A stretch of DNA of 61,813 nucleotides. It comes from Thermodesulfovibrio sp. GTDB lineage: Bacteria; Nitrospirota; Thermodesulfovibrionia; Thermodesulfovibrionales; Thermodesulfovibrionaceae. Shown piece by piece: positions 53,633 to 61,813 of this stretch (position 1 is the first letter of the stretch; the number at the start of each line of letters is the position of its first letter). The notes beneath the pieces are model-generated. The model was given only the letters and a program-made list of their open reading frames with translations, was not told the origin of the DNA and ran no database searches. Location: assembly GCA_020725335.1 (NCBI GenBank), contig DYFF01000014.1, forward strand, positions 1-61,813, read 5' to 3'. The position numbers were made by a program, and so were the translations under genes.

Positions 53633-54098
53633 AGCTTATGGAAATTATTTCGTAATTTAATGTTTTTGCAGGAGCTTTAATTATAACTTCTTCTCCCACT
53701 TCTTTACCTATCAGGGCTTTACCTACGGGAGAGGTTATTGAAATTTTACCGTTTTTTACATCTGCTTCATCGGGTCCTACAAGGTGAAACTCTTTTTCCT
53801 CTTCGTTTTCAAGGTCTAACACTCTAACCTTTGCGCCAAATGCTACTTTGTTATGATTAATTTTAGAAGGGTCAATAACTTGGGCACGAGATAGTTTTGC
53901 CTGAAGTTCCTGTATCCTTCCTTCAATGAAAGATTGTTTCTCCCTTGCTGCATGATATTCAGCATTCTCTGAAAGGTCTCCATGAGCTCGTGCTTCAGCA
54001 ATAGCCTTTATTATTGCTGGTCTTTCTATTTTAATTAGTCTTTCAAGTTCTTCCTTAAGCTTTTCATAGCCCTCAGGAGTCATGGGAATTCTTTCCAT
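53625..54098 (-). CDS. greA: transcript cleavage factor GreA
   Basis: 157 residues. Rescues backtracked RNA polymerase. Seen: N-terminal coiled coil [19 protein letters not shown], the acidic tip [20 protein letters not shown], and the C-terminal domain [27 protein letters not shown] lies 7 nt before ATG. It is first in the leftward greA-pyrK-pyrD-SAM hydrolase-hslO run. Confidence 0.95.
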   Translation of the reverse strand: MERIPMTPEGYEKLKEELERLIKIERPAIIKAIAEARAHGDLSENAEYHAAREKQSFIEGRIQELQAKLSRAQVIDPSKINHNKVAFGAKVRVLDLENEEEKEFHLVGPDEADVKNGKISITSPVGKALIGKEVGEEVIIKAPAKTLNYEIISISFE

Positions 54099-54259
54099 TA
54101 ATCAAGCCTCCTCATTTTAATTAGGTTCATTATTTAATTTATCAAAAAAGATACATATCCGTAAACAGTGATTGTAAAACTTTAGATTTTGCCATAGACA
54201 AATTTTTCTCTTTTACATTAGTTTATAATAATAATGATAACTTTCTAAGGAGGATGGAT

Positions 54260-54460
54260 ATGGATTGTAAAATTGACAGAAATAAAAAAATATGCACTTG
54301 CTCCTATGAACCCTGTGAAAAAAAAGGCATATGCTGTGAATGCCTTCATTATCATAGAAAGAGAGGGGAATTACCTGCTTGCTATTTCACGCCCGAAGTT
54401 GAAGCTACCTATGACAGAAGCATAAAGAGATTTATTCAGATGCAGACAGGCAAGAAGTAA
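54260..54460 (+). CDS. small Cys-rich protein (DUF6485-like)
   Basis: 66 residues. [39 protein letters not shown] and the final [14 protein letters not shown] match a small cysteine-rich family with no known function; seven or more Cys suggest a metal or Fe-S site. ATG 54260 is preferred over an in-frame ATG six bases upstream because AAGGAGG (54247-54253) is correctly spaced only to it. It converges with and overlaps the phosphatase gene by 29 bp. Confidence 0.8.
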   Translation: MDCKIDRNKKICTCSYEPCEKKGICCECLHYHRKRGELPACYFTPEVEATYDRSIKRFIQMQTGKK

Positions 54461-55304
54461 TATCCTCCAGTATAACACTGTCTGCGTCTTTTATTTTTTC
54501 AATAAGATTTACTCTGGCAATTTTTATCCCAGCACGGGATGCATAGGTTCTTGAGGTAAAAAGGGTGATGCATTTTTTTGAATAGATTATTTTACTTGCC
54601 ATGTATGGGTCATGTCCTCTGATTAAACAATAGGCATTATTCGCATTCAAAAATTCTTTAAGTTGTTCCTCATTAAACTTCGGTATTCCATATCCTCTAA
54701 ACATTGGTGAAATCTCAGCATCTGCCCAAAGTATGTCTATTATTAAGTCTTTTCTTGACTTATCATCAACTGTTTGCCCATGCATTGGAAATCCTGCATG
54801 AGAGGCAATAATACCATTTTCTGTTTTTAAAATAAGAGGTATTTCTCTAAAAAGCTCAGTGGCGGCATTGTGAATTTTATCTCCATAGCTTCCGAAAATA
54901 TCAATAAGAATTCTGTCAAATTCATAAGGGTAGCAAAAAACAGAATAGTGAGCCTCATGATTACCTTTAAGAAGATATATTCTATTGGGGAAAGAAATTT
55001 TTAGAAGGCAAAGATAGACAAGATTATAGAGAGCACCTTCAGGTTCGGGTTCTCTATCAATATAATCTCCAAGGAATATTAAATAGGAATCTAATTTACT
55101 GAGGAACTTTTTAGTAACATACTTTGTTACTGAAAAATCTCCATGTGTATCACCAATGAAAACAGCTTCTCCTTTATTGGCTGTCAAAACTAAAAAAGGA
55201 GGTTCTTTTCTAAGAACCTCCTTACCTGAAATTAAAGTTTCGATGATTTTTTCTGGATCAAAATTTTTTACAAAATCCGGATTAGAGAGAACCTCCAAAG
55301 GCAT
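54432..55304 (-). CDS. PPP-family protein phosphatase (calcineurin-like)
   Basis: 290 residues with all signature motifs of Ser/Thr phosphatases of the PP1/PP2A type: FIGDTHGDF (GDxHG), [12 protein letters not shown] (GDxVDRG-like), [11 protein letters not shown] (GNHE), and two metal His: [12 protein letters not shown] and LIRGHDPYM. Bacterial PPPs dephosphorylate Ser/Thr/Tyr of proteins or Ap4A. No partner kinase is visible. It overlaps the HEAT-repeat gene by 23 bp, so the two are translationally linked. Confidence 0.88.
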   Translation of the reverse strand: MPLEVLSNPDFVKNFDPEKIIETLISGKEVLRKEPPFLVLTANKGEAVFIGDTHGDFSVTKYVTKKFLSKLDSYLIFLGDYIDREPEPEGALYNLVYLCLLKISFPNRIYLLKGNHEAHYSVFCYPYEFDRILIDIFGSYGDKIHNAATELFREIPLILKTENGIIASHAGFPMHGQTVDDKSRKDLIIDILWADAEISPMFRGYGIPKFNEEQLKEFLNANNAYCLIRGHDPYMASKIIYSKKCITLFTSRTYASRAGIKIARVNLIEKIKDADSVILEDITSCLSASE

Positions 55305-55920
55305 CTTTTAACTCCTTATGGTTTCCATCAGAGGCGATTTGTTTAATAAAAGTCTGAGCCTCGGGAGATGCTATTGATTTTAATGCGTGGATTATAGCAA
55401 TTTTTACAGCCATGCTTTTTTCTTTATTGAATGCTTCAGTTAGATATTTTACAGACTCTGGCATTTTAAGCTTTCCTAATGACTTTGCTGTTGCCTCTCT
55501 TACTAAAACTTCAGGATCTTTTAATCCTTCTTTAAGGATTTCCAAAAGTCTTTTACCCGGTTTGAAATCACCCAGAGATTCAGCCACGTAAGATTTTAAA
55601 GAGGGGCATTCGTGGTGGAAGAAGTGGTCTTGAAACATTTGAAGAAGTGCTTCCTCAGCTTGAAGTGTTTTCATATGCCCAAGCATTCTTATAGCCCTTA
55701 TTCTATAACGCCAATCATAGCCTCTTGCATCAGCTAAATCTACAACAACTCTGAATTTTTCAGGTGACTTAAACTTTTCAAAAAAAACAGGATTAGAAAT
55801 TTTTTCCTGCCAATTAGGAACGTCAATCTCTTTAAGAAGGTCATCCATGCTGTAAGCATATAAATTAGTAGAAATGAGTAACAAAGGAATAAAAAGTAAA
55901 ATTAAAAAATTTTTCACCAT
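55282..55920 (-). CDS. exported HEAT-repeat protein
   Basis: 212 residues with a signal peptide (FLILLFIPLLLISTNLYA) and several HEAT repeats of roughly 32 residues: RIRAIRMLGHMKTLQAEEAL, LKSYVAESLGDFKPGKRLLE, PEVLVREATAKSLGKLK, MAVKIAIIHALKSIASPEA. A protein-interaction scaffold in the periplasm. The overlapping phosphatase has no signal peptide, so they may work in different compartments. Confidence 0.82.
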   Translation of the reverse strand: MVKNFLILLFIPLLLISTNLYAYSMDDLLKEIDVPNWQEKISNPVFFEKFKSPEKFRVVVDLADARGYDWRYRIRAIRMLGHMKTLQAEEALLQMFQDHFFHHECPSLKSYVAESLGDFKPGKRLLEILKEGLKDPEVLVREATAKSLGKLKMPESVKYLTEAFNKEKSMAVKIAIIHALKSIASPEAQTFIKQIASDGNHKELKDAFGGSL

Positions 55921-55969
55921 ACACCTCCCTTTAGATTGGATTTACGAGTATTTAGGTTCTAATATTTTT

Positions 55970-55975
55970 TATAAT
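55970..55975 (+). promoter_or_regulatory. -10 box of class II aldolase gene
   Basis: TATAAT, 6 nt before ATG 55982, with no Shine-Dalgarno: leaderless geometry. No good -35 box is visible at 16-18 bp. Confidence 0.5.
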
Positions 55976-55981
55976 ACAACT

Positions 55982-56557
55982 ATGAAGTTTAAAAAAGAAA
56001 GGAAAGAACTCATAAGTTTTGCTAAAAAAATTTATAAAAAAGGATTAGTCTCAGGAGTAAGCGGAAATCTTAGTTTGAGAGTAGATGAAAAAGCTTTCTT
56101 AATTACTCCTGCATCTAAGAGTTATGAAAAACTACAGATAGAGGATTTAGTGCTTTTAGACATGGAAGGTAACATTATAGAAGGACAAAAAGAGCCTTCT
56201 TCAGAGAAAAAATTGCACATTGAAATATATAAAAACAGAGAAGATGTAGGAGCAATCATTCATACCCACTCAGTTTTTACATGTGTTCTTGCCGCCCTTG
56301 AGATGTCTTTGCCCATGATTCTTGAAGAACAGCAAGAAATATTAGGCGGTGAAATAAAAGTTGCTAAGTATGCTCCTGCTGGTTCAGAAACTCTTGCTAA
56401 GGAGGCTATAAAAGCTATTGGAACAAATAAAGCTGTGATACTTGCTAAGCATGGTTTAGTGTCTGTTGGAGAAAACATGGATGAAGCTTACTTAGTTTGT
56501 AATCTAATCGAAAGACTTAGTAAAATTTATCTCTACATGAGGCTTTTAACTAAATAA
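55982..56557 (+). CDS. class II aldolase/adducin-family protein
   Basis: 191 residues from ATG 55982. A zinc-dependent aldolase of the L-fuculose-1-phosphate/ribulose-5-phosphate epimerase family: SGVSGNLSLRVDEKAFLITPASKSY, EPSSEKKLHIEIYKNREDVGAIIHTHSVFT with the HTH zinc ligands, and KHGLVSVGENMDEAY. The substrate is not determinable; it could act in methylthioribulose or sugar-phosphate metabolism. An upstream in-frame ORF extension lies across the promoter. Confidence 0.87.
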   Translation: MKFKKERKELISFAKKIYKKGLVSGVSGNLSLRVDEKAFLITPASKSYEKLQIEDLVLLDMEGNIIEGQKEPSSEKKLHIEIYKNREDVGAIIHTHSVFTCVLAALEMSLPMILEEQQEILGGEIKVAKYAPAGSETLAKEAIKAIGTNKAVILAKHGLVSVGENMDEAYLVCNLIERLSKIYLYMRLLTK

Positions 56558-56560
56558 ATA

Positions 56561-57526
56561 TTAGTGTTTTTCAAGGTGATTGATTACATAATCTCGTATA
56601 GCATCCTCTAAAGACATAGTTGAAGAGGTGTAGCCAGCGGCTTTTATTTTATCCATTTCTGCTTTTGTATAATATTGATATTTTCCTTTTAATTCCTCAG
56701 GCATATCTATGTACTCAATGTTTGACTCAATCCCTAAGGCAGAAAACACTGCCTTTGCAAGGTCATTCCATGAACGGGGTATACCTGTTCCCACATTGAA
56801 AATACCATTTATATGGGGATTATTAAGGAAAAAAATCGTCATATCAACGGCGTCTTTTATGTATATGAAATCTCTTAATTGTTCACCGTCTTTGTAATTA
56901 GGATTATATGATTTAAACAACCTGATTTTACGGTCTTTTTTTATCTGTTCATAGGCTTTTAATACCATGCTTCTCATATCTCCCTTGTGCCATTCCCTCG
57001 GACCATAAACATTGAAGTATTTTAAGCCTACAATTTTATCAAGAATCCCTCTCTTTAATGCCCAAAAATCAAATATCTGTTTTGAGTAACCATAGGCATT
57101 AAGAGGTCTTAATTGAGGAATAACAGAGTGGTCATCAGAAAATCCAAGTGTGCCATCACCATAGGTTGCTGCAGAGGAAGCATAAATAAATCTAACATTT
57201 TTCTCAATAGACCATAGAGCAAGCACTTTCGTATATTCATAGTTATTTTCCATGAGAAAATCAACATCTCTTTCTGTGGTGCTGCTTCTTGCTCCAAGAT
57301 GAATTATGGAGGTTACTGCTCCATTAAATTTGCCCTTTTTTATAAATTCAATGAATTTATACTTATGAATATAATCTTCAAAGGAGAGGTCAACAAGGTT
57401 TTTCCATTTTTCAGAACAATTAAGATTATCTACGATGAGAATATTATCTTCACCAAGTTCATTCAGTCTCTTCACTACATTAGAGCCTATAAATCCTGCA
57501 CCACCTGTTACAATGCTATATTTCAT
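56561..57526 (-). CDS. hldD: ADP-L-glycero-D-manno-heptose-6-epimerase
   Basis: 321 residues. Converts ADP-D-glycero- to ADP-L-glycero-D-manno-heptose, the donor for the GT9 heptosyltransferases in the LPS cluster. Rossmann GGAGFIGSNVVKRL (8-21), HLGARSSTTERDVDFLMENNY, YASSAATYGDGTLGF, catalytic Tyr/Lys in NAYGYSKQIFD, and FNVYGPREWHKGDMRSM. It is physically apart from the LPS cluster. Confidence 0.94.
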   Translation of the reverse strand: MKYSIVTGGAGFIGSNVVKRLNELGEDNILIVDNLNCSEKWKNLVDLSFEDYIHKYKFIEFIKKGKFNGAVTSIIHLGARSSTTERDVDFLMENNYEYTKVLALWSIEKNVRFIYASSAATYGDGTLGFSDDHSVIPQLRPLNAYGYSKQIFDFWALKRGILDKIVGLKYFNVYGPREWHKGDMRSMVLKAYEQIKKDRKIRLFKSYNPNYKDGEQLRDFIYIKDAVDMTIFFLNNPHINGIFNVGTGIPRSWNDLAKAVFSALGIESNIEYIDMPEELKGKYQYYTKAEMDKIKAAGYTSSTMSLEDAIRDYVINHLEKH

Positions 57527-57552
57527 TCTTAATCCTCCTATTTTAATTTATC

Positions 57553-58158
57553 TTAACCCATTCTCCTTGCCAATTCAATCCAAGGAAAGTGTTGAAGAAT
57601 TTTTACAAGGCTATTAAGCTTGCCTGAATTTATGAATTCAATTTTTTCCTCTTCATCAAATATTCCATAAAAAGGTGTAGTTTCATAGAGCGCCTTACCA
57701 AGATAATGTTCTGAGGGCTTAAGTACATCCTCTGGTCTGGTATAGAAAGTATCCTCCCCTTCTGCACAGGGTTTGCCGAATACATTAAATTGTCTGCATG
57801 CAAGTGGTCTTATTGGATATATAGAACAGGCCTTATTAAGTAGAAAAGGGCATGGGTCAGCTTTTTTATGTTTTATTAGAGAAGTTTTTATCTGGGAACG
57901 AAAGGGTTCTTTTATCTTTTCTATAACATACCAGTAAATTCCTACAAATTCTATGGGATATACCGGGATATCTCTATGAGTTTCACAACAATTGCTACAA
58001 CCCTGCCTGCATGCAAGCTTTTTCCCCATCTTCTCAGCTTTTTCAATATCTTTGGAAACACCTTCGTCCATAATTGCGTAAGCATTTAAAAGAAGGGGAA
58101 GCCACCTATGAGCTTTTTCATCCTTAGGAAAGGAGAGTCTGAATTTATTCTTTTTCAA
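57553..58158 (-). CDS. YkgJ-type Cys-cluster protein
   Basis: 201 residues with the CxxxCxxCC-type pattern CRQGCSNCCETHRDIPVY followed by DPCPFLLNKACSIYPIRPLACRQFN, as in the zinc- or iron-chelating CxxxxC-family annotated YkgJ/YcgN. Function unknown, possibly metal chelation or modification. It overlaps the cyclophilin-like gene by 14 bp. Confidence 0.85.
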   Translation of the reverse strand: MKKNKFRLSFPKDEKAHRWLPLLLNAYAIMDEGVSKDIEKAEKMGKKLACRQGCSNCCETHRDIPVYPIEFVGIYWYVIEKIKEPFRSQIKTSLIKHKKADPCPFLLNKACSIYPIRPLACRQFNVFGKPCAEGEDTFYTRPEDVLKPSEHYLGKALYETTPFYGIFDEEEKIEFINSGKLNSLVKILQHFPWIELARRMG

Positions 58159-58519
58159 TTCTTATCTTTCTTGCTCCTTTGAGACTTTTAAGTAGCATAG
58201 GATTGTCAAGAATTTTTCCCACAATGTTAACCTCACTTGCTGGGACAGGGTCTTCACCTTTACTTAGGGGCGTTTTACCAAAAAATATTGCCAGAGCTTC
58301 ACCCGGTGGCCAATAACCTATATCACCAACCTTTACATTTGTTGTAGCAGTGCTGTCAAGAGGCATGCTGACTCCAATAGAGAAATAAAACTCATCACCC
58401 CATTCGTTTATGTTGCTTTCTATGGGAAGAGAATTATAAATCTTTTTGGCACACTCTGTATCAAAAAACTCAGCTTTTATTTCCTTGTCATTTATGATTA
58501 TTCTTACTCTCTCAGGCAT
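58145..58519 (-). CDS. cyclophilin-like fold protein
   Basis: 124 residues. [60 protein letters not shown] and [11 protein letters not shown] match the cyclophilin-like family (DUF3830/TM1367 type). It lacks evident prolyl-isomerase activity. It overlaps clpX by 8 bp and probably shares that transcript. Confidence 0.78.
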   Translation of the reverse strand: MPERVRIIINDKEIKAEFFDTECAKKIYNSLPIESNINEWGDEFYFSIGVSMPLDSTATTNVKVGDIGYWPPGEALAIFFGKTPLSKGEDPVPASEVNIVGKILDNPMLLKSLKGARKIRIEKE

Positions 58520-59759
58520 TCTTAGCTTTTTCTTTCTGTTTGTAAATCAACAGAGGGGTTGCTTTTTTATCAACTACCTCAGCATTAATTATGCATTCAC
58601 TTATTCCTTTTTCAGAAGGAATAATATACATCACATCAAGCATTATGTCTTCAAGAATACTTCTTAATGCACGTGCACCAGTTTTTCTTTCAATGGCTTT
58701 TTTTGCAATAGCTCTAAGAGCCTCATCTGTAAAGGTAAGCTTTACTCCATCTATACTGAATAGTTTTTGATACTGTTTAACAAGAGCGTTTTTAGGTTTA
58801 GTAAGAATTTCCACAAGAGCATCTTCATTAAGTTCTGATAGGGTGGCAACTACTGGGAATCTTCCAACAAACTCTGGTATCATTCCATATTTTATTAAAT
58901 CCTCGGGTTCTACATAGGAAAGCACATTTTCTTCACTTACCTTTGCTGTTTCAGAAAGAAAACCAATTGTTCTTTTGCCAATTCTTTTTTTGATGAGCTC
59001 TTCAAGTCCAACAAAAGCGCCTCCGCAGATAAAGAGTATATTGGTTGTATCAACTTGAATATATTCCTGATGGGGATGCTTTCTTCCACCTTGAGGAGGT
59101 ATATTTGCCAGAGTGCCTTCAACTATCTTAAGCAGAGCCTGCTGAACTCCTTCTCCAGAGACATCTCTTGTAATAGAGGGACTGTCAGCCTTCCTGCTTA
59201 TTTTGTCAATCTCATCAATATAAATAATACCAATCTGTGCTCGCTGAATATCAAAGTTTGCATTCTGAAGAAGTTTTAGCAAAATATTTTCCACATCCTC
59301 ACCCACATACCCTGCTTCTGTAAGAGTTGTTGCATCAGCTATAGCAAAAGGAACATCAAGAAATTTTGCAAGTGTCTGAGCTAAAAGGGTTTTACCCGTT
59401 CCAGTAGGTCCTATGAGCATGATATTACTTTTTTGTATCTCATCGGATGTCGTGCCTTTAAATATTCTTTTATAATGGTTATAAACAGCAACAGAGAGTA
59501 TTTTTTTTGCTTTTTCCTGTCCGATAACATAATCGTTAAGAAATTTATGAATTTCTTGAGGTGTAGGAAGTTCTGTCCTCACACCTTCAAGAGAAGAAAA
59601 TCTTTCTTCTTGAAGTATTTCATTACAGAGGGATACGCATTCATCACATATATATACGCCATTTCCTGCAATTAATTTTTTTACTTCCTTCTGGGATTTG
59701 CCACAAAAGGAACACTTTAAATTTTCACCGTTTTTCTTTGCCATGTTACTCTCGTTCAC
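58512..59759 (-). CDS. clpX: ATP-dependent Clp protease ATP-binding subunit ClpX
   Basis: 415 residues. AAA+ unfoldase. N-terminal zinc finger [15 protein letters not shown]...CDEC, Walker [16 protein letters not shown], Walker [15 protein letters not shown], pore [10 protein letters not shown], and IGF-loop [10 protein letters not shown] for ClpP docking. Full length. It overlaps clpP by 4 bp in the tig-clpP-clpX order. Confidence 0.97.
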   Translation of the reverse strand: MNESNMAKKNGENLKCSFCGKSQKEVKKLIAGNGVYICDECVSLCNEILQEERFSSLEGVRTELPTPQEIHKFLNDYVIGQEKAKKILSVAVYNHYKRIFKGTTSDEIQKSNIMLIGPTGTGKTLLAQTLAKFLDVPFAIADATTLTEAGYVGEDVENILLKLLQNANFDIQRAQIGIIYIDEIDKISRKADSPSITRDVSGEGVQQALLKIVEGTLANIPPQGGRKHPHQEYIQVDTTNILFICGGAFVGLEELIKKRIGKRTIGFLSETAKVSEENVLSYVEPEDLIKYGMIPEFVGRFPVVATLSELNEDALVEILTKPKNALVKQYQKLFSIDGVKLTFTDEALRAIAKKAIERKTGARALRSILEDIMLDVMYIIPSEKGISECIINAEVVDKKATPLLIYKQKEKAKNA

Positions 59760-60343
59760 TGTTTTATTGAGTTTATAACTTCGTCTACTATTCCATATTG
59801 TTTTGCTTCTTCAGCAGACATGAAAAAATCTCTCTCTGTATCTTTCTGAATCTTTTCAATGGGCTGGCCTGTGTGTTTTGATAAAATTCCATTAAGAATT
59901 TCCTTCATTTTTAAGATTTCCCTTGCGTGAATTTCCACATCTGTTGCCTGTCCATAAAATCCGCCAATAGGCTGATGAATCATCACTCTTGAATGAGGAA
60001 GGGCAAACCTCTTTCCTTTTGTTCCTGCAGCAAGTAATACGCATGCCATAGAGGATGCTTGTCCGATACAATATGTAGCAATATCAGGCTTTACATACTG
60101 CATAGTATCATATATGGCAAGTCCGCTTGATACCATTCCACCAGGAGAGTTTATATAAACATGTATGTCCTTATCAGGGTCTTCTGTCTGAAGGAAAAGA
60201 AGCTGTGCTATTACCACATTAGCAACTTGATCATTTATCTCTGTTCCAATAAAGATTATTCTATCCTTAAGGAGTCTTGAATATATATCATAGACTCTCT
60301 CTGTTCTTCCTGTTTGCTCTATTACAATGGGAACTATACTCAC
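59756..60343 (-). CDS. clpP: ATP-dependent Clp protease proteolytic subunit ClpP
   Basis: 195 residues. Serine protease of the tetradecameric chamber. Catalytic Ser in [17 protein letters not shown], His in [12 protein letters not shown] and Asp in [13 protein letters not shown]. Seen also [13 protein letters not shown] and GSPGG-type [16 protein letters not shown]. It overlaps tig by 4 bp. Confidence 0.97.
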   Translation of the reverse strand: MSIVPIVIEQTGRTERVYDIYSRLLKDRIIFIGTEINDQVANVVIAQLLFLQTEDPDKDIHVYINSPGGMVSSGLAIYDTMQYVKPDIATYCIGQASSMACVLLAAGTKGKRFALPHSRVMIHQPIGGFYGQATDVEIHAREILKMKEILNGILSKHTGQPIEKIQKDTERDFFMSAEEAKQYGIVDEVINSIKQ

Positions 60344-61578
60344 TGAGTTACCTCCTCTTTTTTAATTGTTTTTGCTTTTTGAATGAGGATGTCAAAAACT
60401 TTTTTCTCAAATACACTATTACGAAGTGCTTCCAGAGAACCGTCTTTTGACATATAATACTGCACAACTCCCTGAGGAGTGATACTATATTTTCTTGCAA
60501 TGTTCATAACTTCTTGTTTGAGGTCTTCCTCAGTTACAGTTATACCTTCTTTTTCTCCTATAATTTCAAGCAAAAGATAGGCTTTTATGTTTCTTTTCGC
60601 TATTTCCGATATTTTATCCATCTGTTCTACTACATTAATTCCCATTTTTTCATATTCATCAGCGATTCGCCTGATTTCCATCTCCACAAGTCCTTCAGGA
60701 AGTTCAAAATCATATGTTTCAAGAAGTTTTCTTAAAATATCTATTTTCTTTTTGTCGTCAGCTTGCTCTTTCTTGGCTTTTTCAAGGCTTTCTCTTACAT
60801 AATTTCTGAGCTTTTCCATGTCTTCAAAACCCAGTTCTCCAGGAAGCTCATCTAAGGGTATGTCTTTTCTTCTTTTTATTTCTTTGATAGTAATCTGGAA
60901 ATTAACCTTTTTACCTGCAAAATCTGCTATGGAGTCTTCTGGAAAATCAATTTCTGTACTTAAAGTTTCTCCCTTTTTTCTGCCTTCAATCGCCTTTGAA
61001 AAAGCTTCAGGGAAAGGACCTGCGCCAAGTTTATATACATAATCCTTTGCTTCTTTACCTATATCTGTTGTGTAATCTATTACTACAAGGTCTTCATTTT
61101 GTGCGGGTTCTTCTATGGGCTCATAAACCCCTCTTTCCTTAGATAGCCTCTGTAAAACATCATCTATATCTTTGTCTGTAACTTCTATTGGTATATCTTC
61201 TATTTCAATGTCTTCATAATTTAGGTTTTCTATTTCTGGTATTGTTTCAACAATTAATTCAAAATAAAGGGGTTCATTCCTTTTTATGTCAATAGCATCT
61301 TCAGCCATTGGTGGGAGAACAGGTTTTATTTTTGCTTCTTTAATAGCATTGTCGTAATATTTAGAGACAAGTTTTTCAAGTACTTCATTTTCAGCGTCTT
61401 TTCCAAATTTTTTTTCAATTATTGAAATAGGTGCTTTACCAGGTCTAAAGCCCGGAATTTTAGCTTTTCCTTGAATTTCCCTTAGGGCTTTCTGGATTTC
61501 TCCTTCTACTACATCAGCGGGTATTTCAATTTTGAGCCTTTTTTTTGTTTTTGAAATTTCATCAATTCCCTTTAACAC
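60340..61578 (-). CDS. tig: trigger factor
   Basis: 412 residues. Ribosome-bound chaperone and prolyl isomerase. Start is GTG at 61578, with AAGGAGGG about 3-8 nt upstream. Ribosome-binding motif GFRPGKAP (G-F-R-x-G-x-x-P), PPIase domain about 150-240 ([13 protein letters not shown]), then the helical C-terminal arms ending [12 protein letters not shown]. It leads the tig-clpP-clpX run. Confidence 0.96.
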   Translation of the reverse strand: MLKGIDEISKTKKRLKIEIPADVVEGEIQKALREIQGKAKIPGFRPGKAPISIIEKKFGKDAENEVLEKLVSKYYDNAIKEAKIKPVLPPMAEDAIDIKRNEPLYFELIVETIPEIENLNYEDIEIEDIPIEVTDKDIDDVLQRLSKERGVYEPIEEPAQNEDLVVIDYTTDIGKEAKDYVYKLGAGPFPEAFSKAIEGRKKGETLSTEIDFPEDSIADFAGKKVNFQITIKEIKRRKDIPLDELPGELGFEDMEKLRNYVRESLEKAKKEQADDKKKIDILRKLLETYDFELPEGLVEMEIRRIADEYEKMGINVVEQMDKISEIAKRNIKAYLLLEIIGEKEGITVTEEDLKQEVMNIARKYSITPQGVVQYYMSKDGSLEALRNSVFEKKVFDILIQKAKTIKKEEVTQ

Positions 61579-61698
61579 TTTCCCTCCTTAAAAATAAAAA
61601 GTTTATCAACTTTAAGTTTAAAAGTCATAAAGGATTTTTGTCAATTAAACGCCTTTCCTCAAAAATAATCTTGCTGAAAAGGTATTGTTTCCACAAAA

Positions 61699-61704
61699 TT
61701 GACA
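61699..61704 (+). promoter_or_regulatory. possible -35 box for the rightward gene at the window edge
   Basis: A consensus TTGACA. Candidate -10 boxes (CATTAT at 61720 or TATTAT at 61730) are poorly spaced, so the start of transcription is unclear. Confidence 0.3.
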
Positions 61705-61710
61705 AAAGAG

Positions 61711-61779
61711 GCAACCATCCATTATCTCCTATTATTTTGGCAATGAATAAAAAACTCAGGAGGATATATGGATGGTTGC
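61711..61779 (+). repeat. inverted repeat across the start region of the last gene
   Basis: GCAACCATCCAT (61711-61722) pairs perfectly with ATGGATGGTTGC (61768-61779); the stem continues with TATCTCCT (61723-61730) against AGGAGGATA (61758-61766) with a single bulge. The loop is 27 nt. It would bury the AGGAGG Shine-Dalgarno and nearby ATG if the left arm is in the mRNA. Confidence 0.65.
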
Positions 61780-61813
61780 AAGCATACCTAAAGGAGTATA
61801 CACAATGAAGGAC
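61772..61813 (+). CDS. 5' end of an unidentified gene, cut by the window edge
   Basis: ATG 61772 opens a frame (MVASIPKGVYTMKD) that stays open to the end. AGGAGG (61758-61763) lies 8 nt upstream. An in-frame ATG at 61804 with its own AAAGGAG (61790-61796) is an alternative start. Too short to identify. Confidence 0.45.
   Translation, partial: MVASIPKGVYTMKD

Overview
The window looks like a chromosomal contig from a diderm, probably thermophilic and anaerobic, low-GC bacterium. The clues are a secretin-based type IV pilus, an LPS core/O-antigen ligase cluster with heptosyltransferases and HldD, an anaerobic class III ribonucleotide reductase, heavy use of AGA/AGG arginine codons and Lys/Glu/Ile-rich proteins. 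The gene content fits a Thermodesulfovibrio-like member of Nitrospirota, but that assignment is inference from gene style and no search was run.

Layout. (1) 1-1780: end of a mobile element. A large serine recombinase lies against the 3' end of tRNA-Ser(CGA), its last codons run antisense into the tRNA, and a perfect 56-bp inverted repeat brackets the gene. (2) 1819-16481: housekeeping genes: mnmA, argC, rpsI, rplM, an HD-GYP phosphodiesterase, hpt, queD, a TldE/PmbA protein, acyl-CoA dehydrogenase, a CAP lipoprotein, a leftward run acyl-CoA synthetase-gpsA-lytic transglycosylase-nadA-MidA methyltransferase, and aroE. (3) 16533-27633: a type IV pilus locus: pilMNOPQ, an OmpR-type response regulator with a small histidine kinase, the major pilin, a second pilin, and minor pilins of GspH, PilV, PilW and PilX type. 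(4) 27735-34692: an accessory region: an intact mntA-hepT pair, an IS481-like transposase remnant, a second decayed mntA-hepT pair split by an IS21-family element, a UDG-like protein, and a decayed polysaccharide locus. (5) 34797-47995: truD with a stand-alone LigD-type phosphoesterase, a flavodoxin, a nucleotide-sugar dehydrogenase and a nine-gene leftward LPS core cluster. (6) 48008-61813: nrdD under a cobalamin riboswitch, hslO, SAM hydrolase, pyrD-pyrK, greA, a PPP phosphatase, a HEAT-repeat protein, a class II aldolase, hldD and tig-clpP-clpX.

How it fits together. The pilus locus carries its own two-component system. A 16-bp motif built of 11-bp-spaced TTCAC repeats, the layout of a PhoB/OmpR box, lies upstream of the pilin transcript and recurs 15/16 upstream of the minor-pilin operon. 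The pilin transcript appears to begin with a leaderless 28-codon ORF and a hairpin before pilA. Several genes (hpt, aroE, a class II aldolase, a small protein before the HD-GYP gene, and this ORF) have a -10 box ending only 5-7 nt before ATG, which suggests leaderless transcription is common here. The B12 riboswitch before nrdD implies a B12-dependent reductase elsewhere in the genome. Gene families were recognised by eye; no alignment, structure prediction or database search was possible.
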